DNA of 38,697 bases from Zopfochytrium polystomum (GCA_025765615.1 JAIVFJ010000456.1:1-38697); one strand, 5' to 3'; shown: positions 18,221-30,158, counted from the stretch's first letter. Notes: a model not told the origin generated them from the sequence alone. Program-made: numbers and translations.

Positions 18221-20770
18221 ATGGCTCCATCAGAGGCGACAACACCGGCCTCCGCTGCCGACACCGCCTCTCCCTCCATGACCCACACCGCCGCAACCGC
18301 CGCGCCCTCTCGGAAACCTCGATCCGCAAAGCCGTCCCGACGGCGCTTCATCGACCCCAAAAAGTCCGTCACCTTCCAAGTCGTCCACCGATCGCAGCGC
18401 GACCCCGCCCTCGCTGATCCCAACGCTTCCCGCCTCGTCTTGCGAGAGGTCCCGCACAGCGGGAACCTCCAACGGGTAAGCACCCTGTGCCAGACGCACA
18501 ACTTCAAACCCCGCACCCCGATCGCCTCAACAGCCTACTTTGATACTGAATGAAAATGCCGGGGGTGGATCAATTTCCATCTCGGGTTGCAGAAAAAGAT
18601 CGTCCTCCCCACCGCCCAGGACACCGTCCCGGACCTCGACGTCATCGACCGGGGAGAGTACCTCTCCTCCGACTTTGGCGGCGAATACTATGACGACGAC
18701 GAGGAAGAGGGCGGCAGCGAGTTTGACGATGCGCGCAGCTACAAGAGCGATCGGTCTCGCGGCACGATCGTGTCCAAGGTCGCGGCGAGCGTCGCAGCGA
18801 AGGAGGACCCGTCGATGTACGGGATCTACTTTGACGATCAGGAGAGCTACGATTACATGAAGCATCTGAAGACGATTGGGGACGATCCGTCGGCGGTATT
18901 TGTGTCGGCGAGAGGAGCGAAGGAGGGGAGGACGGGGATCCACTTTAGGGTGAGATTTTTTGTTGTTTTTCGATCGCGCTCTCTTGGTGTCGATTGACCG
19001 ACGATTTGCGCTGCAGGAGGAGACGGCGAGCGTGGCCATGAGCACGTCGGGGCGGCGGAAAGTCCAGTTTGACCTCCCGAGCGAGTCGATGCCGTCACAG
19101 TTTGAGACTCGGGTGGGTTTGCTGAACCAAGAGCCGACCGTCGACAGTGAGTGTTATTCCTGTGAGTTATGTTTTATGAGAGCTGAACTCTTTGATCCGT
19201 ACACCTCGATAGTCTTGGATGTCGAACCGGAAATGCGCGAGGTTTTGTACGCCCTGGACGATGAAGAGTACGTCGAAGACGACGTGGACGACTTTTTCGC
19301 CGCTCTTGATGCGGACGAGGTTCCGGAGGGGCTTAATCTGATACCGGAAGACACGTTTGTGCCGAGAAGACCTGCTGATATTGATGACGATGAATACGAT
19401 GAGGACGCAGTGCCAGATGTGGACGAAGAGAGCGATGAAGAGGAACCAGAGTGGTTCAGGGAATACCGAAAGTGCGCTCTTCGTCTGCATTTGATCCCTT
19501 TTATTTCGCTGACCTGCGCGTGCATTACAGATTCAAGAAAAGCGGAAAGCAAAGGGACGATGACGCAGAGGAGGAAGAAGACGAACGGGACGGACGAAAA
19601 ACGGCGATATCGGCTCTGTCGATGACCTCATCGGCAATGGTCCGGACAAAGCAACTGACGCTCCTGGACGACAAGTTTGACGAGCTGCTGAGGAAGGAGT
19701 ACGACAATGACGACGATGACTCGTACGAAGAGAATTTGGACCCGTCAAACCCGAACGCTCGCAAGACAATCGACCTGAACTCGTACGGCCGCCGTGGTTT
19801 CGGCTACGAAGACGACGGCGACCGAGAGAGCGTGGCCGCCTCCAAAGCGCAACCCTCCGTCGGCCGGAAACACCTCAACGCCGCCCTAAAAGCCTTCCTC
19901 ACCGAGACCGAAGTCGTCGGTCGCAGCCGCCGCACCAAGATCATCCCGCGGCGGATATCCGGCCACACGGGCATCGACGCGCTCCGCGGCGCGCTCACGG
20001 CGCCGCTGGAGCCGGGCGACGGCGACGCGGCGATCGTGAAGCAGCAGATCGCGCAGCGCGGCGAGGAGATGACGGCGGAGCTCGAGGCCGAGGTCGGCGG
20101 GGCCGCGCTGGACGAGGAGCTGGAGCGCGAGGTCGCGGCGGAGGAGGAGGCGAGGGGCAGGGGCAAGGAGCGGTGGGATGTCGAGACGATCATGTCGACG
20201 TACTCGAATGTTTACAACCGGCCGAAGCTGATTGCGGCGGTCGAGCGGACGGCGCCGAAGATTCGGTTTGTGAAGGGGCGGCCGGTGGTTGTGGAGGCGC
20301 CGGCGGAGAAGGGCGATGTGGTGAGCGCCAAGCCTGGACAGAGGGATATCGGAGCTGAGGATGAGGATGGAGAGGAGGACGAATTCGATGAAGAGGAGGG
20401 CGCTGAGAGGGGTGAGTTACTGCATTTCCATTCCTCTGACTAGTTGCTTATATGTAACCCCCACTTCCACAGTCAACCTTGGTGCGGCAAGAAGTAAAAA
20501 TGAAACGAAAGAAGAAAAGAAGGCTCGCAAGCAGGCAGTGAAGGAACAGCGAAAGGTACTGACAAGTGGACCCGTTGTTTGCCCGGTCTTCTGCCTTCTC
20601 AACTCACCATTTGCGGGGGCGTCCGTGTTTTCCTTGCCTTTTGTTTGTTTCCGCAGAGCCGGCGAAACGAAAAGAAGGAGCTGAAGGAAGCGTTCAAGAA
20701 GGAGTCCAAGACGCAAAAGAAGCTGATCATGGCCCACCCTCCGTCCCAGGAGAAGGTTGTTGCTCTCTGA
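18221..20770 (+). CDS. LTV1: Ribosome biogenesis protein LTV1
   Basis: LTV1 is a 40S assembly and export factor that binds pre-40S particles with Enp1 and Rps3 and is released by casein kinase phosphorylation. Hallmarks: N-terminal RRRFIDPKKSVTFQVVHRSQ RDP motif, YDYMKHLK, the SMTSSAMVRTKQLTLLDDKF motif, acidic stretches, and KERWDVETIMSTYSNVYNRP near the C-terminus, ending in a Lys-rich helix. Proposed exons: 18221-18475, 18593-18949, 19017-19146, 19213-19471, 19531-20411, 20473-20555, 20657-20770. All junctions are GT...AG and keep phase; several have CTGAC/CTGAAC branch sites. Together they give 692 residues, longer than yeast LTV1 (about 460) mainly from acidic and Ala/Glu-rich inserts. 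The third intron is the least certain, because reading through it also stays open. Confidence 0.93.
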
Positions 20771-21225
20771 GAGTGGGGCGCTAGTCGTTCGCAACTCTCT
20801 TCTGTTGCGGAGCACTCACCAAGAAGCTTTTGCGGGCGGCTTCATTCTTTCCCGATTCCTTTTCTCCTGGTCTTTCTTGTGCCTGCTCGTTTTTTTTCAT
20901 TGCCCAAACTATTATTTACATACCGAGTGCGGCGGTTGGGCGAAAGACTGTCGCTGACTCACAGGAATTTCCTAAAGGGGGCGTCATTTTGCCGAAACGG
21001 GGAATTCGCGCGAGCATGGGAATTTTTTTTTTTTCTTTCTTTTTTCTCCCGTTGTTTGTGCTGCAAAACGGCTGCTTGTCCGCAGTCCGGCTCTTTGCGG
21101 TCATCTTCGTCCATCTGCTTCTGTTTTCCTTCTCCTTCGCACAACGATCACGATCGCACTTCGTCGCTCATCAACCGAACTCGCCCCCCCGACAGGCCGC
21201 ACACACACACTCACACACATTCCGT
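20771..21225. other. Intergenic, upstream of the monooxygenase
   Basis: T-rich tracts and a CA repeat (ACACACACACTCACACACA) just before the next ATG. No coding signal; likely promoter and 5' untranslated region. Confidence 0.5.
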
Positions 21226-22503
21226 ATGAAGATCCTGATCATCGGCGGCGGGCTCACCGGCCCCGCCCTCGCCCTGGCCCTCAGCCGTGCAGGCCACGAC
21301 GTCGAGCTCTTCGATCGCCTGCGGCCGCCCGCCGGGAGGAACCCCGCCCTGGCCTATGAGCCGGGCGACGTCGGCGGCGGCCTCACCCTCATGGAGAACG
21401 GCCTCCGCGTCCTGAAGCACCTCGGCCTCCTCGACGAGATCGTCGCCGCCGGCGCGCCCGTCGTCAGCTACAACATGCACAAGATCGACGGACAGCTCGT
21501 CGCGAGCTTCAAGGTCATCAACAAGGACGATCTGATCACCGTCAACATCCTCCGCTCCTCCATCACGCGCATCATCTACACCGCGCTCAACAAGGAGGGC
21601 GTCTTTCTCAAGTACGACAAGCACCTCACCGGCATCGAGCAGCCGACCGACGGGAGCCTCGGCGTCAAGGCAACCTTCCGCGACGGCACGTTCGCCCACG
21701 GCGACATCCTCATTGGCGCCGACGGCGTTCACTCTGGTGTCCGCTCCATCCTCTTCCCGGACCGCAAACCCTTCAAATCCGGCTTCGTCGGCTACTTTGG
21801 CGTCACCGAGTACTCGGACGAGTTCAACTGGCCCTCGCGCGCCCTCAACTTCTTCACCAACAACGTCGCGGGCAAGTCCGGCTACATCATGCGCACCTCG
21901 GACGCGCGCATCCACTGGGCCATCTACGAAGCAAAGCAAGAAGACATCTCGCACGACCACTGGGAGTCCCTCTACGACCTCGACGCCGAGGCCGCCCGCA
22001 TCGCCGCGCTGGCGCGCTCGTGGCAGCTCGGCCCGGCGTTTGAACCGATGATTCGCAAGTCGATCCGCATCATCCCCATGACCATCTGGGACCTCGAGAC
22101 CCTGCCGACCTGGCACAGGGGCAACTGCGTGCTGGTCGGCGACGCCGCGCACGCCATGGTGCCGTTCGTCGGGCAGGGCGCCAGCGTGTCGCTAGAGGAC
22201 GTGGACGTGCTCACCGCGTTGCTGCAGCGGCTGCCGAGCAACCCGCGGCGCGCGTTTGAGCTCTTCCAGGAGGCGCGGTACGCGCGCGCGAAGAAGATTG
22301 CAGAGTCCGCTCGCACGCAGGGGAAGCGGCAGTACGCCACGTCGCCGTTTAGCACTTTTGTCGGGCTGTCGTTCTTGCGGCTGTTTGCGTTTATCGCGCG
22401 CGTGACCAACACGAGCTTGAATCCGGAGGAGGTGCTTGCGTACGACGGATACGACGTTGTCCGGCAGCTGATCATCAAGAAGGGTCTGCTTGACAACAAA
22501 TGA
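21226..22503 (+). CDS. FAD-dependent monooxygenase (class A, salicylate hydroxylase-like)
   Basis: 425-residue single-exon protein; the usual length for the family is 400-450. Rossmann FAD-binding start MKILIIGGGLTGPALALA with Glu/Asp at the strand-2 end (VELFDR). The DG motif is GDILIGADGVHSGVRS (about residue 160) and the GD motif is CVLVGDAAHAMVPFVGQGAS (about 300). These define a single-component flavin hydroxylase that uses NAD(P)H and O2 on small, often aromatic, substrates. The first ATG after the CA repeat puts the GxGxxG motif at the very N-terminus, so this start is preferred over the longer upstream open frame. Strongly GC-biased third positions. The substrate is unknown. Confidence 0.9.
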   Translation: MKILIIGGGLTGPALALALSRAGHDVELFDRLRPPAGRNPALAYEPGDVGGGLTLMENGLRVLKHLGLLDEIVAAGAPVVSYNMHKIDGQLVASFKVINKDDLITVNILRSSITRIIYTALNKEGVFLKYDKHLTGIEQPTDGSLGVKATFRDGTFAHGDILIGADGVHSGVRSILFPDRKPFKSGFVGYFGVTEYSDEFNWPSRALNFFTNNVAGKSGYIMRTSDARIHWAIYEAKQEDISHDHWESLYDLDAEAARIAALARSWQLGPAFEPMIRKSIRIIPMTIWDLETLPTWHRGNCVLVGDAAHAMVPFVGQGASVSLEDVDVLTALLQRLPSNPRRAFELFQEARYARAKKIAESARTQGKRQYATSPFSTFVGLSFLRLFAFIARVTNTSLNPEEVLAYDGYDVVRQLIIKKGLLDNK

Positions 22504-22561
22504 CCGCTCCTGCGTTCGGGCAATACCAATAGAAGACTTTTCATTTTTTTTTTGTCGTGAA

Positions 22562-23261
22562 GGCTACGCACAAAAGGACCGAAACGCTGCACGCGAAAAC
22601 GATAGAGTTCCCGTGGACGCTGTCGCTCGTTCACAGAGTCCTGGCTCTGTCCGAGACCGCCTTCCTCGACATCACAGTCGGCGCTCTCCCTGGCACGTCG
22701 ACGCTTCCGGAAATCACCGCCGTCACCGTCGAGATCGTCGAAGTCATCGGGTACCTGCGCGGCGAGCCCAAGTTTGACAAGAGCAAGCAGGTCCGCACGC
22801 ACGCGACCCAGAAAGTGTGCGAGCGGTACAAGTTTGCAGTGGCCTCGCAGGAATCGGCGAACGCTCCGCTCCCGCTGTCGTGGACCCGCGACGACGCCCC
22901 GCAGCTGCCGGACACCTCCACGTAGCAGACCGCCACGCTGCGGTTCGCGACGCCGCCCCTCGCGGCAGCCCGACGCGACGCCGTCCGCGCATCGCCCGCT
23001 GCAAAGCAGGATCCGCAGTACCCCGCGTCGTGCATGAACCCAGACGGGCGGTGGCACGACGCCGTCATTGCGCACGACCTTCGCATTGTCCTGCAGGTCT
23101 TGCACGAGAAGCGACGCACTGTGGAGGTCGAGGGTATCATGGCTGTTTCGGTGATTGGCGTGCCGAGAGAGGAGCTTGTTCGGTTGGTGGACGCGTATCC
23201 GGGACTGTTGGAGGACGTGCCGATTAATGACGGAGACGAGGAACTGCCAACCGTATTTTAG
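22562..23261 (+). pseudogene. 5'-truncated arrestin-like pseudogene
   Basis: Matches the second half of the arrestin-like genes from about TETLHAK to the C-terminus (DEELPTVF), with no first exon. One in-frame TAG at 22923-22925 replaces the TCG codon of its paralogue at 26571-28290 (DTST-stop-QTATLRF against DTLASQSATLRF). Homology to that paralogue continues past the stop (GGTGAACTGCT...GGGGTT), so it is a DNA-level duplicate of that gene rather than a domain shared by descent. It starts about 60 bases after the monooxygenase stop. The otherwise clean frame suggests recent loss. Confidence 0.9.
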
Positions 23262-24136
23262 GTGAACTGCTACTGCCAGGGGTTGTAGAGTGCGGAGCTG
23301 CCTTGAATTTTCATTTGCTGTGGCTCTGAGTCGCTCTTTGCTACTTCTGTAGTATGTCGGAGTAGTCTTGCGTTTTTATATTTGTTTGGAGGGTACGAGC
23401 AATAGAAATCAAAATGGCAAATTCTGAGAAATCATTCTTCACAGCTCCGGCTGGTGCGGTAATGAACAAACTTTTTGCGTGAGGCAGCCAAAGAATGCGA
23501 CAAATGAATGTCCCGTGAGAATGAGAGAGAGAGACAGACAGACAGGGAGACAGTGGAGCGCAGCCTGTGTGAAGAGGAAGCGAGCGACTTCCTTGGACCT
23601 TGGGCGCCCCCCAATAATATTATGAAGCTGAAGGTAGACAGACTTTTCTGTTATTTGTTTCATTTCACGCTTGCTCGCCGACAAGCCTTTTTAATCGAGC
23701 CGACTAAGTAATTTCGAGCTGGGTATCAAAAAAAAGGTAAAAATTACATTCATGCAAATAAACACGCTCAGTGCATATTGAAATTCGGCCTCCGCAGAGA
23801 GCAGTGTGGGAATTTTCTCGCGTTGGGCACATTGCAACAGTAGGCCAACAATAACGTTGTTCAATATCAAAAAGACGAAAATGTGTAAAGAAACAGGAGT
23901 AAAATAAAACAAGAAAACTCTGCAGGAGGCCGATCGCCACAGACCAAAGACAAACCCATTATTTTCTTTGAATGTTTGAAACCACAACTCGAAAGCCCAG
24001 TCCCCGCCATTGACATGCGCAGTGCGTTTTTTTTTTCGAGGAAGAAAAAACAAGAAGAAAAATAAAAAATAAAAAAAATCATCAAAAAAACACAGGCCCA
24101 CTTTCCTCCCAATACAGCCAATATCGCAGAAGGCGA
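23262..24136. other. Intergenic, upstream of arrestin-like gene 1
   Basis: AT-rich region with a short GA/GACA repeat (about 23521-23545), A-rich tracts (24020-24090) and one copy of the shared upstream motif (23967-24005). No coding signal. Confidence 0.5.
23967..24005 (+). promoter_or_regulatory. Shared upstream motif, copy 1
   Basis: TTTGAATGTTTGAAA followed by CCACAAC, CGAAAGCCCAG. About 130 bases upstream of the first arrestin-like ATG, same orientation as the gene. See the other copies at 26340, 36441 and 38043. Confidence 0.6.
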
Positions 24137-25802
24137 ATGCGCCGCAACGACGCCGCCACCGCCGGCACTCCGCCCACAGTCTCGGTCCCCACCATTGGCG
24201 ACCGGGACTCGTCCGCAGCCTCCTCCCGCGTCTTCGTCGCCCACCCGATCCTCCGCCGATCGCTCGACGCCCTCCTCGCCGAAGGCGCGCCGGACTACCC
24301 CGTACTCCCCGTCTTCCAGCACACGCGCACGGGCGGCTTCGTCGACGGCAACAGGAACCCGCCGCTCTCGTTCCAGCGCGGCGACACGCACATGATGAGC
24401 AACAACCTCGAGCCGGGACCCGTCGTCCCCGACGTTTGCGTGCTCCCGCCAAAGCTCGCGCCGGATGCCTCTGGCTTTGTCGTCCGCCTACCCGGTGACA
24501 TTGAGATTGCGCTCCACAAGTCCATCGAGGCCTACCATGACCTCGCACCGGCATCGACATCGCCTTTTGTTCACGGCTTCAACGGCTTGCCGGGGCTCGG
24601 GCCGTGGTCCATCGCTGGGGTGATTCGCATCACCAACAACAAAAACACAGCGGTTCAGCACGTCAGGGTGTCGCTCGACTTAAGCGCAAGCATGGCGAGC
24701 AAGCCCCTCGCCAAGGACCTTTATGACACCTCCAGAGCAGTTGGGCTCGTAGTCGACCCCGCGTTAAGTGCCACCAAGCGCCTTGCGAGATGGCGGTTGG
24801 TTGAAGCTCAGCCCCACCGGTTCCAGATCGAAAGGCTTGTACGTCTCCTTCTCCTTTCTCTAAATTTGAAAGGTAAACTGAGTTCTCAATTACAATCAGG
24901 GTCCGCGAGAGTCCTTCTGTGCCTCGTTCCGATACCAGTTTACCCAAGTCTATCCACCATCCATTGACCTCATAGCTTTGAACCTGAACGAATCGGCAAC
25001 TAACACGCAGTACAGGCTGACGGTGGAAGTCGCTCTCCCGAATAGAGGCTTCTTCAGCGACGACACCATGGTCTCGCTCGTGAAGGACATCCCCGTTTAT
25101 ATGTATTCGAAACCGCAAATTGCCGAGGTGCTCCAGAGCGCGCTGAGGAAGCGTGTTGAAACGATGCATGCGAGGGCTCCAGAGTTTCCATGGAGACTGT
25201 CGCTTGCGCACAGCCACCTGACCCCCACCGACATCGCCTTCATCGACATCACAGTCGGGGCGCTTCACGGAACGTCCACCCTTCCAGAAATCACCGCCGT
25301 CACCGTGGAGATTGTCGAAGTCATCGGGTACCTCCACGGCGAGCTCAAAATGGACAGAAGCAAACGGGTTCGCACGCACGGAACCCAAAAGGTGTGCGAG
25401 CGCGACAAGTTTGCACCTTCTTGGACCCGCGACGGCTCTCCGCAACTGCCGGACACCGCCGCCTCGCAGACCGCCTTGCTTCGCTTCGCGACTCCGCCGC
25501 TTGTGGCCGACCGCCGCGAAGCGGTCCGCATCCCGCTCTCGGCAAAACAGGATCCCCAGTACCCCGCGTCCTGCATAAACCCGGACGGGCGGTGGCACGA
25601 CGTGGTCATTGCGCACGATCTGCGTGTTGTCCTGCACGTTTTGGACGAGAAACGGCGCGTCGTGGAGATCGAGGGTGTCATGGCGGTTTCGGTGATTGGC
25701 GTGCGGAGGGAGGAGCTTGTACGTCTCGTTGACGCATATCCGGGGCTGCTTGAGGACGCGCCGATGAATGACGCGACCGAGGATCCGCCTGCCTTGTTTT
25801 AG
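24137..25802 (+). CDS. Arrestin-like protein, paralogue 1
   Basis: Two exons, 24137-24838 and 24900-25802, joined by a phase-0 61-base intron (GTACGT...AATCAG) at the same codon as in the two paralogues; 534 residues. The middle has the features of an arrestin N-domain (GDIEIALHKS, WSIAGVIRITNNKNTAVQHV, then YPPSIDLIALNLNESATN with a beta strand pattern), followed by a second beta-rich domain (FPWRLSLAHSHL; ITVGALHGTSTLPEITAVTV) and a conserved C-terminal block (HDLRVVLHVLDEKRRVVEIE). Fungal arrestin-related proteins act as adaptors for ubiquitin ligases and membrane cargo; no PPxY ligand motif stands out here, so the role is open. The Met at 24137 aligns with the start of paralogue 2. Confidence 0.75.
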
Positions 25803-26269
25803 TTAGACGTTTATTGTTTCGCCCTTGTTTTGCTCCAGTGAAGGGGGGCTGCCGCGCTGGCTGCAGCTCGCCCTCCAGGCGACCTTCAAACTACTTTCAC
25901 CCAAACTGTTTGTATTGTTCGCCTACCATGGTTTTATTCGTCCTCTTCTAGATTTTGCCCTACAACACTTACGCTTGTCTTTCAGGCTCATAAGAGCTTC
26001 ACAATAGCATGGTTTTGGCGCGTGTTGGCATAATTCATTGGCGTCTGATTGTGCAAACACCTTGCGTCAGCCCTAACCCTGACGACGTTCACATGACCAA
26101 GCGAGCGAGCTGCTTAGAGCGACATGGAGAAGGTTGATTGTTCACATACAAATAGGACTGCCCAATGGTGACCACGGGATGATGAACGAAGATTTGTTCA
26201 GGCTCAGTATGACGGCGGGCATGACTCGGCTTGACGTGCAAAACGATAACTTCCCAGGTTGTTGGTCAC

Positions 26270-26301
<32 letters not shown>

Positions 26302-26570
26302 AAACGTCAGACTCGTTCAGTATTTTGGTATTAATAATATTTGAATGTTCGAACCCCACAACCGGGAAAGCCCAACCAAGTGGAAAGCCCAGTCAGACAG
26401 ACTTTTGCAGGGAGGGGCACAGTTGTCACCAGGCGGACAACAGACAGTCCCTCCCGCGAGTGCCTTTTTTGGACAAATTAGAGCAACAGAAAAAAAGAAA
26501 AAAACAAAAAAAAAAGAATAAATCATCAAGCAAATCACAGGAATCCTTTTTTCACACCCGCAGGAACTGA
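25803..26570. other. Intergenic with A28 tract
   Basis: No gene seen. Contains a 28-base A homopolymer (26273-26300) and the second copy of the shared upstream motif (26340-26376), followed by A-rich sequence up to the next start codon. Confidence 0.5.
26340..26376 (+). promoter_or_regulatory. Shared upstream motif, copy 2
   Basis: TTTGAATGTTCGAACCCCAC followed by AACCGGGAAAGCCCAACC. About 195 bases upstream of the second arrestin-like ATG, same orientation. A partial extra GGAAAGCCCAG follows at about 26382-26392. Confidence 0.6.
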
Positions 26571-28290
26571 ATGGGCAGCAACGACGCCGCCGCCTCCGGC
26601 ACCGGCGCCTCCTCAACCACAAGGCCCAAAGTCTCGGTCGTCGCCACCATCGGCGACCCCGACTCGGCCACAGCCTCCTCCCGCGTCTTCGCCGCCCACC
26701 CGATCCTCCGCCGATCCCTCGATACCCTCTTCACCCAAGGCGCCCCCGACTACCCCGTGCTCCCGGTCTTCCAGCACACACGCACCGGCGGCTTCGTCGA
26801 CGGCGCCAGGAACCCGCTTCTCTCGTTCCAGCGGGGCGGCGACGCGCGCATGCTGAGCAACAACCTCGAGCCGGGACCCGTCGTGCCCGAAGTCGTCGTG
26901 CTGCCGCCCAAGCTCGCGCCGGACTACTCTAGCTTTGTGGTTCGCCTCTCCGGCGACCTCGAGATCGCGCTCCACAGGTCCCTCGAGTCCTACCACGACC
27001 TCTCACCGGCGTCGACATCGCCTTTTGTCCACGGCTTCAACGGCTTGCCGGGGCTCGGGCCGTGGTCCATTGCCGGGGTGCTCCGCGTCACAAACAACAA
27101 AGACACAGTGCTCGAGCGGATCAAGGTGACACTGGACTTTACGGCGAACATGGCCTGCAAGCACTTGGTCAAGGCTGAGCTGGAAAATTTCACTGACGTA
27201 AGCACTGGTCTGGTCACAAAGCGTCTTCAGAGATGGCGCCTGTTTGAGGTCAAGCCCCACGAGATTCAGATCGAAAGGCTGGTGAGTATCTCTATTCTAC
27301 TCCTTTATGATCTAATCAAAGTCCGCAACCGTCGAAAAGGGACCACGGGAGTCATTCTATGCATCATTCCGGTACCAGTTAACTCAAGTCTATCCTCCAT
27401 CTGTCGACCTCATAGCTTTGAATCTGAACGAATCCGCCACAAATACCTACTACAAGATGATGGTCACTGTCATTGTTCCGAAAAAAGGTTTCTTCAAGGA
27501 AAGCAAAGTCCTCTCCCTCACCAAAGACATCCCGGTTCACCTGTACTCGAAGCAGCAAATCTCCGAGGTCCTCCAGGCCGCCACCAGAAGGGTCGAAACG
27601 CTGCACGCGCGAAAGATGGAGTTTCCGTGGAAGCTGTCGCTCGTGCACAGTGTCCTGGCCCCGTCCGAGACCACCTTCTTGGACATTACAGTCGGCGCTC
27701 TCCCGGGAACGTCGGCGTTCCCAGAGATCGCCGTCGTCACCGTCGAGATCGTCGAAGTCATTGGGTACCTTCGTGGAGAGTCCAAGTTCGACGCGAGCAA
27801 GCAGGTCCGCACGCACGCGACCCAAAAGGTCTGCGAGCGATACAAGTTTGCCGTGTCGACGTCTCCCGCTTCCTCGGCCGCTCCGGCGAGCGCCCCGCTT
27901 CTGCTGTCGTGGACCCGCGACGACACCCCGCAGCTGCCGGACACCCTCGCGTCGCAGTCCGCCACGCTGCGCTTCTTCACCCCGCCTCTGGCAACTACCC
28001 TACGCGACGCCGTCCGCGCGTCGCCCGCCGCAAAGCAAGACCCGCAGTACCCGGCTTCGTGCATGAATCCGGACGGACGGTGGCACGACGCAGTCATCGC
28101 GCACGACCTGCGCGTTGTCCTGCACGTTTTGGACGAGAAGCGTCGCGTCGTGGAGGTCGAAAGTGTTGTGGCCGTATCGGTGATTGGCGTGCCGAGAGAG
28201 GAGCTTGTCCGGCTGGTGGACGCGTATCCGGGGTTGTTGGATGACGTGCCGATCAATGACGGAGACGAGGAACTTCCAACCGTATTTTAG
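26571..28290 (+). CDS. Arrestin-like protein, paralogue 2
   Basis: Exons 26571-27281 and 27340-28290 with a 58-base phase-0 intron (GTGAGT...GAAAAG); 553 residues. Same domain layout as paralogue 1: Ala/Thr-rich N-terminus, SRVFAAHPILRRSLD block, arrestin-like N-domain (GDLEIALHRS, WSIAGVLRVTNNKDT), second beta-rich domain, C-terminal block ending DEELPTVF. Closest relative in the window is the pseudogene at 22562-23261, which even shares its 3' flank. An AATAAA signal lies 45 bases after the stop. Large open frames in other phases across this gene are GC-bias shadows. Confidence 0.77.
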
Positions 28291-28820
28291 GTGAACTGCT
28301 TCTGCCGGGGGTTACACAGTGAGGATTAAGCTGCAATAAAGCCGTCGTCCTTTGCTGTCAGCCTCCGTTTTGTCCGTTTTGGACAACAGGACAGGATGTC
28401 AAGGCGGTTTCATGTCAAGACGGTTTTTTGGTGAGTGGGGGGTGCCGAGGGACGAGTTTCGGGGGCGGTCTCTCCTGCCGTCGTGTCCTTTGGGAGACCT
28501 GGTGATGCCCCTACCCACGGCAACCACTCCCGCGTTGTAAGATTCCAGCGACGAGAGTGTCGTTCTGTTTTTTCCTCCTCCAAATTTCTTATCACTGGTA
28601 TTTTACACACGCAACCCAGGTCCAGTTTCAAACCCGAAAGTTGCCTGCCCCTTCCGAAGAGGCACGCTGAAATAATGAATGCCAATTTTGTGCGTGCGTC
28701 ATCCGCAGAACAAAAGAAAGACACCACACCCCAAAAAGGGGAGGCGTTTTCCGTCCGAAACAAACTTTTGATGAGCCCAAAAATTCAACACAAAAACACA
28801 ACAAGTGGGACGGCAGTTGC
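28291..28820. other. Intergenic; polyadenylation signal at 28335-28340
   Basis: AATAAA at 28335-28340 serves arrestin-like paralogue 2. The rest holds no convincing gene; a 132-codon frame at 28435-28833 has no family features. Confidence 0.5.
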
Positions 28821-30158
28821 ATGGCGATCATGACCATGATGAGGCGCAGCAGCAGTCAAGCTTCTGCTCCTCCTCCTCCTCCCACAAGCGATCTCCACGG
28901 CGTTACGCTTCTGCCCCCCGACGCCGTCCACGCCATCTGCCGCTCGCTCGTCGCCTCGAAAGCTGCAAGAGCCGCTTTCTACCTCGCCACCCTCTTCCGC
29001 CTGCCCCTCCTCCAAGCCGAGACCTACCGCGGCCTGCGCAGATTCGAGTTCGACGCCGCAACCCGCGTCGGCAGCACCGAGCTCCTGGACCTCCTCCTCC
29101 GCTACTGCCGAGCCACCGGCGCCCGCCCGCGGTACGTCAACGCTAACGTGATCACCGACGCCGCCCGCCGCGGCCGACTCCCCGTGGTGCAGTGGTGGGA
29201 CGCATCGGGCATGCCGCTTTGCAACCTCGATCCGACCAGCATCGTGCACGCCGCCTGCGAGGGCGGCCATGTTGACATACTCCGCTGGTGCCTGGACGTC
29301 GCCGAGTACCCGCGCTCTGCGTTCTACTCTACGTGCGTGTACGCCGCCTCCCGCGGCGGGCACACAGACGTTCTGGACTGGTGGCGCGACAACGGGTTCG
29401 AACTCGAAGATGGCGATCCGATGGACGCCGCGAGCGACGCGGGACGCATCAACGTGCTCGAATGGTGGAGGTCCCGATCGGGCCTGCGCGACTTAAAGTA
29501 CTCGTCGTCCGCGATGGAGACGGCGAGCGCAAAGGGGCGGGTGGCGGTGCTGCAGTGGTGGAAGGACAGCGGTCTGGAGCTGCGGTATGACGGGAAAGCT
29601 ATGCTGCGCGCGAGCGAGAACGGCCAGATCGCGGCCTTGGAGTGGTGGAGGGACAGCGGCCTGGAGATTGTGTTTGCACCCGAGGATGAGTGCGCGGCGA
29701 TGGATGCGGCCAGCGGCGAGGGGCGTCTTTCGATCCTGGATTTTTGGAGGTCGTCGGGGCTGCCGGTCAAGTGCTCTGAGAGGGCGGTGGACAAGGCGAG
29801 CGAGCGAGGCTTCGTCGAAGTGCTGCAGTGGTGGAAAGCGTCGGGGCTGGAGCTCAAGTACTCGGCCGCGGCGATCAACAGGACGACTCATCTGGCGGTT
29901 CTGCAGTGGTGGAAAGACAGCAGTTTTGAGCTCAAGTACTCTTGCGATGCCATGGATCGCGCCAGCATGTTCGGCAATCTTGAGCTGCTGCAATGGTGGC
30001 TTGAGAGCGGGCTCGAGTTGAAGTACTCGTCACTTTCCGTGGAGCTGGCGCAGTCAGAAGAGATACGGCTCTGGTGGAAAGAGTGTGGGCTCCCGATAGC
30101 GGTCACGGATGCCCATACGGATCTCTCTGGGCTCAAAGGAAAGGTCACACGAGTGTAG
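28821..30158 (+). CDS. WW-repeat (ankyrin-like) protein, 445 residues
   Basis: Intact single exon. The head after a Ser/Pro-rich start (LLPPDAVHAICRSLVASKAA) resembles the F-box-like head of the other family members, followed by a segment (ETYRGLRRFEFDAATRVGST) that is also preserved in the relic at 33970-34212. About eleven units follow with WW cores such as VLQWWKDSGLELRYD, VLEWWRSRSG and LLQWWLESGLELKYS. Predicted ankyrin-like solenoid for protein binding; partner unknown. It sits 3' of arrestin-like paralogue 2 and 5' of an arrestin relic, so WW-repeat and arrestin-like genes alternate here. Confidence 0.87.
   Translation: MAIMTMMRRSSSQASAPPPPPTSDLHGVTLLPPDAVHAICRSLVASKAARAAFYLATLFRLPLLQAETYRGLRRFEFDAATRVGSTELLDLLLRYCRATGARPRYVNANVITDAARRGRLPVVQWWDASGMPLCNLDPTSIVHAACEGGHVDILRWCLDVAEYPRSAFYSTCVYAASRGGHTDVLDWWRDNGFELEDGDPMDAASDAGRINVLEWWRSRSGLRDLKYSSSAMETASAKGRVAVLQWWKDSGLELRYDGKAMLRASENGQIAALEWWRDSGLEIVFAPEDECAAMDAASGEGRLSILDFWRSSGLPVKCSERAVDKASERGFVEVLQWWKASGLELKYSAAAINRTTHLAVLQWWKDSSFELKYSCDAMDRASMFGNLELLQWWLESGLELKYSSLSVELAQSEEIRLWWKECGLPIAVTDAHTDLSGLKGKVTRV

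Noticed and set aside
19147..19182. 36-base intron in LTV1
   Set aside because: Too short, and a 66-base intron to 19212 has a CTGAAC branch site and keeps phase.
21211..22152. 313-codon minus-strand frame over the monooxygenase
   Set aside because: Shadow of a strongly codon-biased gene; Ala/Gly/Val/Glu-rich without motifs.
26571..28244. Single 557-codon frame through arrestin-like paralogue 2
   Set aside because: It runs through the intron into the wrong phase (Arg/Pro-rich). Paralogue alignment shows the true exon 2 in the other frame.
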